Source: Sulfolobales archaeon
Lineage (GTDB): Archaea > Thermoproteota > Thermoprotei_A > Sulfolobales > NBVN01
Direction: 5' to 3'
Assembly: GCA_025058345.1 (NCBI GenBank)
Contig: JANXEN010000008.1
Coordinates: forward strand, 1-40,533
DNA length: 40,533 bases
The notes below the pieces were generated by a model. That model made no database searches. It was not told the origin of the DNA and worked only from the letters and a program-made list of their open reading frames with translations. Position numbers and translations under genes: made by a program. Below, one piece after another: positions 7,493-15,944 of this stretch; the first letter of the stretch is position 1, and each line of letters begins with the position of its first letter.

Positions 7493-8167
7493 TCAGTGGT
7501 GGGCTTCAGCTGTTTTTTCCCCTGTAGGAGCTGTCGGTATTGCTGGGAGTTCAGGGAATTTCTCCTTCATCTTCTGCTCAGCAACTACTTGAGCTTCTTG
7601 AAGTATTCTCCTAGCTTCTGGAGAGGCAACTAGGTCGTATCCACCACCACCTAACATTTCACCAGCCTCTAACACAGTCTCTTTCAACATGTCCTCAACC
7701 TCCGCTAATTCCACTCCGATTTCTGGGAGTAGACCTCTTAGAGCTGATCTAAGTTCTTTGACAATACCTACTACCGGGCCTAACGCGACCATCACATCAC
7801 CTATTTCTTGAACCGTCTCTAACCTAAGTACTACTTGCTCAAGGGCTATTTGAACTGTCAGTAATTGCTTAACCACCTTCCTAAGTTCAGCGACTTCATT
7901 AGCGTACATCGTAGCCCTGGCTGTGTCCTTAACAAGTAGAGCATCTACAACCCTCTCAAACAGTATCCTATCCCTTTCCTTCATCCTCTCTATGAACACT
8001 TCAATCCTACTTACCATAGCTCTAATCTTGTAGGAGGCCATAGCCATCCTATACCTCAGCGGTTTCTCCCTACCTACAGTCCTCTTAAGCTTCGCGGCAA
8101 CGCTGTCTTGGTTACCCTGCCATATTTTTTCAAATCCCTTCCAACCGCTCATGAACTCTGACACCAA
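7493..8167 (-). CDS. cdvB: ESCRT-III-like protein, CdvB family (stand-alone paralogue)
   Basis: Polymer-forming membrane-remodelling protein of the Cdv system used in crenarchaeal cell division and vesicle release. It is mostly helical, with a basic N-terminal helix (AKLKRTVGREKPLRYRM, residues 25-41), a long helical hairpin from about 42 to 125 and a second helical block to about 170. There is no C-terminal winged helix, so it matches the short CdvB paralogues rather than the CdvA-binding CdvB. The tail FPELPAIPTAP (204-214) resembles a proline-rich MIM2 motif that binds the MIT domain of the CdvC/Vps4 ATPase. The start is TTG with GGGAGA upstream. No cdvA or cdvC lies nearby. Confidence 0.85.
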   Translation of the reverse strand: MVSEFMSGWKGFEKIWQGNQDSVAAKLKRTVGREKPLRYRMAMASYKIRAMVSRIEVFIERMKERDRILFERVVDALLVKDTARATMYANEVAELRKVVKQLLTVQIALEQVVLRLETVQEIGDVMVALGPVVGIVKELRSALRGLLPEIGVELAEVEDMLKETVLEAGEMLGGGGYDLVASPEARRILQEAQVVAEQKMKEKFPELPAIPTAPTGEKTAEAHH

Positions 8168-8244
8168 TTCGAATCTCCCAAAATAACTTCCTTAAAAAAC
8201 TTCAGGGATATACAATCCGGTAATACGGGGTTTATTTAACCGAG

Positions 8245-8955
8245 TTAAGTGAAGGGTATTAACTTAGGGCCCAATATTTTTAAAATCCTTAAATACCCCG
8301 GTACGTACACTTCCTTCCCACCTCTCTCTATTGCTTTTATAATAGCTTTAGCAACAGAATCTGCTGAAGCGCCACCCCTAATGTAATTTATACCTGCCCT
8401 CTTGTGGAACTCCGTGTTGATGATTCCTGGAAAAACGGATATGACTTTAATTCCTTTGTCCTTCAACTCATGTCTCATAACATTTGTGACGTAATGAAGC
8501 CCAAACTTACTTGCACCGTAGATAGGTAACTTCCTCATCAGGACATATATTCCAGCAGTCAACACGTTCACAATTACTGATCCCCGATTCATGTACTTCA
8601 CTAATTCCCGAGATAATATAATAGGGGCTATGAAATTCACCTTCAGTAAGTTGTATATATCCTCATCGCTATGGTTAAGTAATTCTTTATAAACTCCGAA
8701 GCCTGCGTTATTAACTAAAACATCAACAGTGCCTAAAAAATCCACTACAGAATTCACCACCCTATAAACATCACTCATGTCTGTAAGGTCGGCGATTACG
8801 TATTCAAATCTCTCTCCATATACCGACTTCAGTTCTCTTAAGGCCTCACTGTTACGGCCAACGCCAACGACCTTAGCTTTTTCCTTGTATTTAAGAATGT
8901 TCTCGCTTAAAGCTCTTCCAATACCCGATGACGCTCCAGTAATGACTATCTTCAA
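8245..8955 (-). CDS. short-chain dehydrogenase/reductase
   Basis: Classical SDR of 236 residues with a Rossmann fold. The cofactor loop TGASSGIG is at 6-13, an acidic ADL turn follows at 56-58, NNAG is at 82-85, and the catalytic pair Y146-x3-K150 lies in YGASK. The usual catalytic serine 13 residues before the tyrosine appears to be Thr133 (VNVLTAG), a conservative change. The substrate cannot be inferred; the 13-base spacing to the upstream flavin reductase-like gene suggests co-transcription. The basic residue in GVGRN after the second strand hints at NADP(H), but this is weak. Confidence 0.88.
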   Translation of the reverse strand: MKIVITGASSGIGRALSENILKYKEKAKVVGVGRNSEALRELKSVYGERFEYVIADLTDMSDVYRVVNSVVDFLGTVDVLVNNAGFGVYKELLNHSDEDIYNLLKVNFIAPIILSRELVKYMNRGSVIVNVLTAGIYVLMRKLPIYGASKFGLHYVTNVMRHELKDKGIKVISVFPGIINTEFHKRAGINYIRGGASADSVAKAIIKAIERGGKEVYVPGYLRILKILGPKLIPFT

Positions 8956-8968
8956 AACTTAACACCGT

Positions 8969-9547
8969 TTAACTCCTAACATCTCTAATATATGTGTATT
9001 TCGCGTTCTTATCAAGTACGTAGAACTTTCTCCCCCAATCATGTAGAGGTATAGATACCTTATCTAATTTCCAGCCATAATTACCGGCTACGTCATCCTT
9101 TACGTATGCCGCTACCACCTCTCCGAAAAACACTTTAGATCCGCCTATCCCGTAAGACACAACTTTAGAGACCTCAATATATGCGATGGATTCAGAAATA
9201 GCATATGAATTTATCTTAGAGCACTTAATTAAATTAACATCCATAGCCCTTATCTTATCTACATTTCTACCGGATCTCGAACCAGCGACCCAGATCTTAT
9301 TTAGGAGTTCTGAAGGCAGTATATTTAATGCGAACTCACCCATCAATTCAATGCATTCAGCTGTGTATGAACTCTCATCAACCACAACTGCAATCGTTGG
9401 GGGTTCTTCAGAGACTGGGGTGAACCAAGAACAAGCCATTGCGTTAACTTTACCCTCACCGCAAGTAGAGGTTATTACAGCTACAGGCCTCGGATGTAGT
9501 AACCTATAGAAAGTGGTTAAGTCATATTCTTGGAACAAATTACTCAC
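8969..9547 (-). CDS. flavin reductase-like, FMN-binding protein
   Basis: 192-residue member of the flavin reductase-like split-barrel family (DIM6/NTAB type). It shows RPVAVITST near residue 20, NAMACSWFTPVSEEPPTIAV across residues 35-54, SYTAECI, and the FALNILPSEL helix entry, all typical of FMN binding at the dimer interface. The likely role is FMN-dependent oxidoreduction or flavin supply, but substrates in archaea are mostly unknown. It is followed by the SDR after 13 bases and preceded by the JAMM-like gene after 34 bases, so these genes may form one transcript. Confidence 0.85.
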   Translation of the reverse strand: MSNLFQEYDLTTFYRLLHPRPVAVITSTCGEGKVNAMACSWFTPVSEEPPTIAVVVDESSYTAECIELMGEFALNILPSELLNKIWVAGSRSGRNVDKIRAMDVNLIKCSKINSYAISESIAYIEVSKVVSYGIGGSKVFFGEVVAAYVKDDVAGNYGWKLDKVSIPLHDWGRKFYVLDKNAKYTYIRDVRS

Positions 9548-9581
9548 CTGTAAGTTATTACTTAATCATAAATAAAAAGCA

Positions 9582-10295
9582 TTAACCTATAAGAACCACT
9601 AAATTATTGCTTACGTATCTCCTGCTAGGTAGTAAGAATGATGTACCTGAGCTATTTAAATTTTTCAAGCTTAAGTAATCCTCCTCAGTGAAGGGGCCGA
9701 ACCGAAGTAGGAGGAAGTAGCATGTTGGGGAGACAATACCTACCCCTAATCCGCCGTCGAAGAATACTTCAGAAGCAGTCTTTAAATCATTGGATGATGG
9801 TGCGCATCCAAATTTGTGGGTATGCACCATCAAACACGCATCGACATGAGGTATCGCCACCCTATCAGCCTCACCCTCAAGCAACTCAGCCACCCCATTC
9901 TTCAAAACTAAGTACATGTATTCAATCCTAGTAGCTGCAGTCCTTACAGAAACACTCCTCATATAAGGAACCACTTTCTCAATACATAATTCTGCAGCTA
10001 ACTCATATAATTTGCGGTAGCTAGTACCTGCGTTACCAGCCTTTATACGTATGTCACGTATCAAGTTAAACTTAAGTAAGTTATTTAACTCGAATAGATT
10101 ATCATGTTCGTAGTGACAGCGACTTAGCCCTATTTCTAATTCCTCACCAAGTAACTCAGTCAGTTTTGAAATATCACTAATAATGTATGCGTCTTCACAC
10201 AGACAGTCTGCTACGAGGGATTCGATACCATTCACTAAGTTATTAGCCAGCGCTAATGCCTTAGTGGTTTCAGAAGTTATTTCTATTTCCATCAA
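9582..10295 (-). CDS. JAMM/MPN-like putative metallohydrolase
   Basis: Not a family I can name with certainty. The C-terminal half resembles an archaeal JAMM domain: E125 in RIEYMYLVL as candidate general base, then VHTHKFGCAPSSNDL with H158 and H160, S167 and D170, followed by a hydrophobic GVGIVSP strand. This resembles the zinc-binding H-x-H...CxPSxxD loop of AF2198-type JAMM proteins, with a loop one residue shorter than the H-x-H-x7-S-x2-D consensus. Residues 1-115 form an unrelated, acidic alpha-beta region with cysteines at 31, 33, 60 and 104. Such proteins cut isopeptide or peptide bonds next to ubiquitin-like tails, but no ubiquitin-like gene is nearby. The assignment rests on pattern only. 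Confidence 0.5.
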   Translation of the reverse strand: MMEIEITSETTKALALANNLVNGIESLVADCLCEDAYIISDISKLTELLGEELEIGLSRCHYEHDNLFELNNLLKFNLIRDIRIKAGNAGTSYRKLYELAAELCIEKVVPYMRSVSVRTAATRIEYMYLVLKNGVAELLEGEADRVAIPHVDACLMVHTHKFGCAPSSNDLKTASEVFFDGGLGVGIVSPTCYFLLLRFGPFTEEDYLSLKNLNSSGTSFLLPSRRYVSNNLVVLIG

Positions 10296-10371
10296 CTACT
10301 GATCACCGCCTCCTTAAGTAACGTACGTACTCCCAATTCATCATTTACTGATGGTGTTAGGTAATAAATAG

Positions 10372-11235
10372 TTATGTTATTGAGATACCTAACGTATTTC
10401 CGATTAAGTAAAGCATAAACGATACACCTAATAGTAGGGAAGTACCCTCAGCGAACTCCCTTAAGTAACTCTTCTCGTATAGCACTGAACTATAGAACGA
10501 GATGTAAGCTATTATAGCTATAGCTATGATCAACATTGAAGAAAATGCGGTAAGGATGGATGCTGTTAAGAAGTATGGAATAGCTAGTGCCATAACCACA
10601 GCGAAATAAGCTAAGCCCGTGTACAAAGCAGATAACTTAGGTGATTTCCCAACCTCCTGCTTAGCTTGAGTATAGGAAGCAACACTCATAGATAATGTGG
10701 CTGATATACCGGCCAGTATCCCAACTAACCCTGCATTAGTAGTTGATGATAATGCCCCTAACGCCCCTGCATAAATCCCAGTCAACTCTACCAACGCGTC
10801 AGAAACACCTAATGCGATAGAGCTAAGGTACTTTATCCTTCTCTCATCAAGGTTGTTGAAGAAATTGCGTTCATGTATCTCCTCATCCTTAATTAACTCC
10901 GTGACAAAAGATGAAGAAGTGTTATTGACCTCAGCAAACGTCTTATACGACTTTAGTGCAGACTTCTCTGAATACTCCATAAGCTTTAAAGTGATTGTCG
11001 TACCAAAAAGCACTGCGATAATGAAGTACAGCATAGCTTTGATTGAGGAGACTTTTGAGGAGCAGTCGCCGACAACTTTACTCAGTATTTGATAGTGTTT
11101 CCACTCATCCTTTGAGGCGTCTTTAAAAACTTTTCTAACCTTATCATCACTCATTAAGTACTTACTTAAGTAGGTATATATGTGGTATGCTTCAAACTCG
11201 TCCCTACACATCTTTTTTAGGTCCTCATTATGCAT
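10372..11235 (-). CDS. ferritin-like/VIT1 fusion membrane protein (iron or manganese transport)
   Basis: 287 residues in two parts. The first 60 or so residues, with a second helix near 110-128, form a ferritin/rubrerythrin-like helical bundle with candidate metal ligands in RDEFEAYHIY, DEWKHYQ and KDEEIHERNF. The remainder is a CCC1/VIT1-type membrane domain with the ALGVSDALVELTG entry helix and a GxxxSMSVASYTQAK segment, giving about five membrane spans. This architecture is known in the erythrin-VIT1 family, which moves iron or manganese across the membrane. The gene stands alone, with a 111-base gap upstream. Direction of transport and metal choice are not visible. Confidence 0.85.
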   Translation of the reverse strand: MHNEDLKKMCRDEFEAYHIYTYLSKYLMSDDKVRKVFKDASKDEWKHYQILSKVVGDCSSKVSSIKAMLYFIIAVLFGTTITLKLMEYSEKSALKSYKTFAEVNNTSSSFVTELIKDEEIHERNFFNNLDERRIKYLSSIALGVSDALVELTGIYAGALGALSSTTNAGLVGILAGISATLSMSVASYTQAKQEVGKSPKLSALYTGLAYFAVVMALAIPYFLTASILTAFSSMLIIAIAIIAYISFYSSVLYEKSYLREFAEGTSLLLGVSFMLYLIGNTLGISIT

Positions 11236-11346
11236 GATTCCGTATCCTCATCAAATATCATGATAGATCAAGTTATCCATAAATATTTCAGCGTATTAGC
11301 TATTTAGAAAATCATGAATTATTGTTTGGATCATAAGTAAATACGA

Positions 11347-12297
11347 TTACTCAATGATCAGTGGTATTTCAACGTAGAACTCCTTATAACCTCTCACTAT
11401 CTTAACCTTTATGTATCCCTTTTCAATAGCTTTCTCTGCAGCTTTCCTTAAGTCTTTAGAACTTCTAATTTCATTTCCGTCGACCTCAACTATGATGTCT
11501 GACTGCCTTAAACCCACGCCCTCTGCGGGGGATCCTCTTAAGACGTTAATTATTATAACTCCTTTATCTACGGGTAACCTATAGGTCTTAACGAGTTCCG
11601 GCGTTACATCAACTACGTATACCCCGATCCAAGCCCTTATGGCCTTTCCATACCTATTAACTTGGTCTAAGAACAGTTTAACGTCCTCTATTGGGATTGC
11701 AAACCCTATCCCTTGAGCGAAGGGTATTATGGCTGTAGTAACTCCTATTGCCTCACCGTTAATGTTTATTAAAGGACCTCCACTATTTCCTGGATTTATA
11801 GCTGCATCTGTTTGAATTAAATCCTCAAGTATTAATTCAGGTTTCGCAGCTATTGACCTCCCAACAGCGCTTATCACACCCATAGTTACTGTCGGACCAC
11901 TCCATAAACCTAAGGGATTTCCTACAGCGAACACTAGCTCACCTATCTTAACGTTTGTGGAATCCCCTAGAGGCATACGCTCTAAATCCCCTTCAACACT
12001 AATCAACGCTAAATCTTTCCAAGGAGCTGTTGATATGACCTCACCGTTCATTCTAGTTCCGTCTGACGTAATTACTGATATCTTAGAGCTTCCGCTAATT
12101 ACGTGATTGTTAGTTACGATTAAATTCTTCCCAACCGCAAAGCCTGAACCAGCTCCTCTAACTGGGACGGGATTCAACATGAAGTCATACGCGTAACTCA
12201 CAGTAAATAATGCTACGACAGATCTGACGGATTTAGAAATGACTTTAGATATCTCATTACTTAAATCGTCTAAACGCATAACCTCACACAATATCAT
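11347..12297 (-). CDS. htrA: HtrA/DegP-type serine protease with one PDZ domain
   Basis: Trypsin-fold protease-chaperone for damaged proteins, 316 residues. The catalytic triad is H65 (VTNNHVISG), D95 (WKDLALIS) and S172 (NPGNSGGPL). A single PDZ domain occupies about 215-316 (GVIIINVLRGSPAEGVGL). The N-terminal 45 residues are helical and lack a convincing signal peptide, so cytoplasmic location is possible although most HtrA proteins are exported. Met7 (MRLDD) is an alternative start. It stands alone between VIT1 and the nucleoside transporter operon. Confidence 0.92.
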   Translation of the reverse strand: MILCEVMRLDDLSNEISKVISKSVRSVVALFTVSYAYDFMLNPVPVRGAGSGFAVGKNLIVTNNHVISGSSKISVITSDGTRMNGEVISTAPWKDLALISVEGDLERMPLGDSTNVKIGELVFAVGNPLGLWSGPTVTMGVISAVGRSIAAKPELILEDLIQTDAAINPGNSGGPLININGEAIGVTTAIIPFAQGIGFAIPIEDVKLFLDQVNRYGKAIRAWIGVYVVDVTPELVKTYRLPVDKGVIIINVLRGSPAEGVGLRQSDIIVEVDGNEIRSSKDLRKAAEKAIEKGYIKVKIVRGYKEFYVEIPLIIE

Positions 12298-12350
12298 ATT
12301 AATAAACTCAAATATAAAACTTATATCGTGTAATCATTTACGGATGTAAG

Positions 12351-13301
12351 TCATCCTAACCTCTCCTCACGTACGTATGGCTTACCTAACGCGTTAGGTG
12401 CGCCTATCTTCACTCTAAATCTCTCAACGTTTATTAATGTAAGGATAACTACGGTAGATATGTACGGAATCATGGATAGGAAGTAACTGCTAACACCTAT
12501 CTTACCTTGCAGTATGTATGACATCGATATTAGGGCTGCCATTAGGTACGAGGATGGTAAGACCCTAATAGGCATCCACATACTGAATGCTACTAAACCT
12601 ACAGCTATCCATCCAATTCCTGCAGTTATGTTATCTACCCAAGTACCGACTATCCCTAAGGATAGGTAGGCCCCACCTAAACCGTAGAGAAATCCTCCTA
12701 AGGATACAGACAAAAACCGAATTAACGTAACGTTAACCCCTAACGACTCAGCTATTACTGGACTTTCACCACACGCCCTTATCGAAATACCGAGCTTAGT
12801 TCTGAAGAGAAGTAACGCCACCATAATCGGAATAAGTATTGATACGTATACGATCACATCATGTTTTATGATAGCTGTGATCAGTGGCTTAACCTCATCT
12901 GGTGCTGGTATTTCGTAAGGATATAGGGGTGTTGGCCTTAAACCATATAAGGACTTACCAACATATCCTCTACCAAGGAGTGACGTTAGACCTAATCCAG
13001 CCATAGTTATTGCAATCCCTGAAACAATTTGATTAGCCCCTAACACTACGGCCACTAAACCATGCAGTAAAGCTAGGAAAAGGCCGGCGAAACCTCCAGC
13101 GATAAAACCGATGATGAAGTTCCCGCTGATGAGTGTTACAGCCACACCCACTAAAGATCCTAGGATCATAGAACCTTCGACTCCTAAGTTAATTACACCT
13201 GACCTTTCAGCTATTACCTCACCAGTAGTGGCTAGTATTAAGGGTACGGCATTCTTCAGAGTTAGGAATACGAAATTACCTAGTAATAAGGTATCAATCA
13301 C
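12351..13301 (-). CDS. BMP-type nucleoside ABC transporter, permease 2
   Basis: 316-residue BPD_transp_2 (ribose/BMP-type) membrane subunit with about eight to ten helices. Family signs are the N-terminal region ATTGEVIAERSGVINLGVEGSM, read across residues 24-45, and the coupling segment GISIRACGESPVIAESLGV near 170-188. It pairs with the permease encoded just upstream (4-base overlap) to form the heterodimeric channel of a purine nucleoside importer. Last gene of the four-gene operon. Confidence 0.92.
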   Translation of the reverse strand: MIDTLLLGNFVFLTLKNAVPLILATTGEVIAERSGVINLGVEGSMILGSLVGVAVTLISGNFIIGFIAGGFAGLFLALLHGLVAVVLGANQIVSGIAITMAGLGLTSLLGRGYVGKSLYGLRPTPLYPYEIPAPDEVKPLITAIIKHDVIVYVSILIPIMVALLLFRTKLGISIRACGESPVIAESLGVNVTLIRFLSVSLGGFLYGLGGAYLSLGIVGTWVDNITAGIGWIAVGLVAFSMWMPIRVLPSSYLMAALISMSYILQGKIGVSSYFLSMIPYISTVVILTLINVERFRVKIGAPNALGKPYVREERLG

Positions 13302-14368
13302 TCTCTCACCTTAATGACGAATCTATAGTTTATGAAGAAATCTGCCGCGATTATCGATAGGAGAATGACTCCATTCATGATGTTCACAACTCCTTCTGGT
13401 TGACCTAAGACAGCCTTAATAGTTAACCCTCCATTTATTAAAGCTCCGAGAAGTATTGCTGACGGTAGAACAAACCAGGGTTCTAATCTAGCTAGCCAAG
13501 CAGATACTATAGCAGTATAACCTAACCCTTCTGTCACGCTCCAGGACTTCGGTCCCAACCTATTATGTACTGAAGTAAGTTGAAGTGCTCCTGCCAATCC
13601 TGCAAAAGCGCCGCTTATAGCTAAGCACAAAAGAGCGACCTTAAGGAAGCTTATTCCAGCAGACTTAGCGGCTGTTGGGTTAGACCCATACGCCCGAACT
13701 TGGTAGCCGAAAACGCTTTTCTTAATGATGGCGTACATCAAAAAAACCGAAAGTATGAACGTAGATATATTAATTACTGGTATTCCATCAGTAGGTAGTA
13801 TAACGTATGACTTAGGGATGGGCTCAGTTAAGGGGAATCCGTAAGCCCTCGGACTCCTCCAGGGGCCGTAAATTAAGTAATCAGTTAGTGAGTAGGCAAT
13901 GAAGTTAAACATCAACGTGGTAAGGACCTCATTAACGTTCAATAACCCTTTGAGAATTCCGGGGACTAGGGCCCATAGAAGACCTCCCAAAGCACCCGCA
14001 AGTAACGCAATAACTATAGATGTTGGGGGTTCGATGTAATTGAATGCGTATGCAGTCCACGCAGCAAATATGGCACCAACAGCCATCTGACCTTCAGAAC
14101 CTATGGAGTAAATTCCTGATTTGTAGGTTAATGTAAGGCCTAAAGCCATTATACCTATAGGTACTGCGTACCTTATAGTTATTTGTAGGTCCGCATAAGA
14201 AGTTAGTGGCTTTACGAATAACTTACTCATAACGTCATATGGATTTGCTCCATAGATAACCTCAATTAAGGCGAAAATGAGGATACCGGTGATGAATGAT
14301 GCTACGTATATTGATGATTTCAACTTATTTGTAATTTCATACCTACGTAAGATTCTGATCTCAAACAT
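13298..14368 (-). CDS. BMP-type nucleoside ABC transporter, permease 1
   Basis: 356-residue integral membrane subunit of the same importer. An N-terminal cytoplasmic stretch precedes the first helix. The YKSGIYSIGSEGQMAVGA segment and the coupling-helix segment YQVRAYGSNPTAAKSAGIS are typical of the YufP/NupP-like half of this transporter type. Its start overlaps the end of the ATPase gene by 8 bases and its end overlaps the second permease by 4, so stoichiometric coupled translation is likely. Confidence 0.92.
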   Translation of the reverse strand: MFEIRILRRYEITNKLKSSIYVASFITGILIFALIEVIYGANPYDVMSKLFVKPLTSYADLQITIRYAVPIGIMALGLTLTYKSGIYSIGSEGQMAVGAIFAAWTAYAFNYIEPPTSIVIALLAGALGGLLWALVPGILKGLLNVNEVLTTLMFNFIAYSLTDYLIYGPWRSPRAYGFPLTEPIPKSYVILPTDGIPVINISTFILSVFLMYAIIKKSVFGYQVRAYGSNPTAAKSAGISFLKVALLCLAISGAFAGLAGALQLTSVHNRLGPKSWSVTEGLGYTAIVSAWLARLEPWFVLPSAILLGALINGGLTIKAVLGQPEGVVNIMNGVILLSIIAADFFINYRFVIKVRE

Positions 14369-15941
14369 TGAGGAGTCCCAGCATAGCTCTCTCTAGTACA
14401 TCTCTTGATGCTTCGTTTTTATTGATTTCATAGGTTATTGATCCTTTATACATTACGGCAATCTTATCTGAAAGCGTTATTACCTCATCTAGGTCTTCGG
14501 AGATGAGGAGTATTCCAGCGCCGTCGGCCTTTGCCTTAAGGAAGAGCTCCCGAACTAATGCAGCAGACCTTAAATCAAGACCTAAAGTGGGGTTATGTGC
14601 TAGAATTACCTTCGGGTTAGACCTTAATTCCCTAGCCACAATTAATTTCTGGATATTACCGCCTGATAATGCCTTAACCTTCTCAAGGGGTCCTCGAGTG
14701 ATTATGTTGAAGCTCTCTATGCTTTCATTAACGTCTTCAATTACTTTACGCATATTTATCAGTCCGAAACCGCTGTATTGTCCGTAACTCTTCAAGATGT
14801 AGTTCTCCGCAACACTCATATCGCCAACAACACCGTATTTCAACCTCTCTTCTGGGATATAAGCTAACCCTGCCTTAACCCTATCCTTCGGTCCTTTATT
14901 TGTTAAGTCCTGACCGCAAATCACTATTCTACCATCTACGACCTTCCGAAGACCTGCAATAGCTTCAGACAGTTCTTTCTGACCATTACCAGAAACCCCA
15001 GCTATTCCGATAATCTCACCAGACTTAACCGCTAGAGAAAATCCCCTTACAGCAACACCTCCAACGTCGTTAACAACGATCAGATCCTTAATGCTTAAGA
15101 CCTCAGGGGACTGCGATTTTACTACGTTGTAGTCGAACTTAACGCTCCTAACCCCATTAAAAACACCTGCATCACTGACAACTAATTTAACCAACTCATC
15201 CAACGTGTACTTATTTGTAGGCCTTGATGCTGTAACTTCCCCTTTTCTCAGCACCGTGATCCAATCACTAATTTCAGTTGCCTCCATGACTTTATGAGTT
15301 ATTAGAAGAACTGATTTACCTTCATCCTTTAGTTTACGTAGAACTGAGAAGAGTTTCTTCCGCTCATAAGATGTTAACATCGTCGTAGGTTCATCGAGCA
15401 TCAGTAGTTGAGCGTTTAGCATTAATGCCCTTACGAGTTCGACTTCCTGCCTCTCACTGAAGGATAAATTACTTACGGTGATGTCAGGATCAACTGAAAT
15501 ACCGTATCTAATGCTGTACTCTTTAATTACCTCCTTTACAGAATTGGGGGACTTAAGGTAGCCTAGACTCCTTAAACCTATTGATAGGTTTTCAGATACG
15601 GTCATCTTATCGATCAACATAGGGTGTTGCTGAACAAGTACTATACCATAAGAGATGGCATCCTTCGGTGAGTTTATCCTAACTTCATTACCGAAAACCT
15701 TGATTGAACCTGCGTCAGGCCTATATAGGCCGTATAGAATGTTTACTAATGTTGTTTTTCCAGCACCGTTTTCGCCTAATAAAGCATGTATTTCCCCTAC
15801 CCTAATATTTAAGTCAACACCTCTTAACGCAGTTATGCTACCAAAAAACTTACTGACACCGGTGACTGAGAGTATGTAGTTATTCTCATCACCGTGTGGT
15901 TTCATAAAAAAAGTTGTTTGATTTACTCCCAAATCAGGCAC
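14361..15941 (-). CDS. BMP-type nucleoside ABC transporter, double ATPase
   Basis: 526-residue fusion of two ABC ATPase domains, as in RbsA/YufO. The N-terminal domain has Walker A GENGAGKTT, signature LSFSERQEV and Walker B LLMLDEPT. The C-terminal half has a degenerate Walker A (GVSGNGQKEL, lacking GKT/S), signature LSGGNIQKL and VILAHNPTLGLD in place of the usual DEPT. One competent and one degenerate site is normal for this family. It energises the two downstream permeases. The binding-protein gene lies 3 bases upstream. Confidence 0.95.
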   Translation of the reverse strand: MPDLGVNQTTFFMKPHGDENNYILSVTGVSKFFGSITALRGVDLNIRVGEIHALLGENGAGKTTLVNILYGLYRPDAGSIKVFGNEVRINSPKDAISYGIVLVQQHPMLIDKMTVSENLSIGLRSLGYLKSPNSVKEVIKEYSIRYGISVDPDITVSNLSFSERQEVELVRALMLNAQLLMLDEPTTMLTSYERKKLFSVLRKLKDEGKSVLLITHKVMEATEISDWITVLRKGEVTASRPTNKYTLDELVKLVVSDAGVFNGVRSVKFDYNVVKSQSPEVLSIKDLIVVNDVGGVAVRGFSLAVKSGEIIGIAGVSGNGQKELSEAIAGLRKVVDGRIVICGQDLTNKGPKDRVKAGLAYIPEERLKYGVVGDMSVAENYILKSYGQYSGFGLINMRKVIEDVNESIESFNIITRGPLEKVKALSGGNIQKLIVARELRSNPKVILAHNPTLGLDLRSAALVRELFLKAKADGAGILLISEDLDEVITLSDKIAVMYKGSITYEINKNEASRDVLERAMLGLLNV

Positions 15942-15944
15942 CTT

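Noticed and set aside
10296-10371. Possible C/D box sRNA on the minus strand (ATGATGA followed by GGTGATCAG)
   Set aside because: No D' box at the right distance and the spacing of the remaining boxes is wrong.
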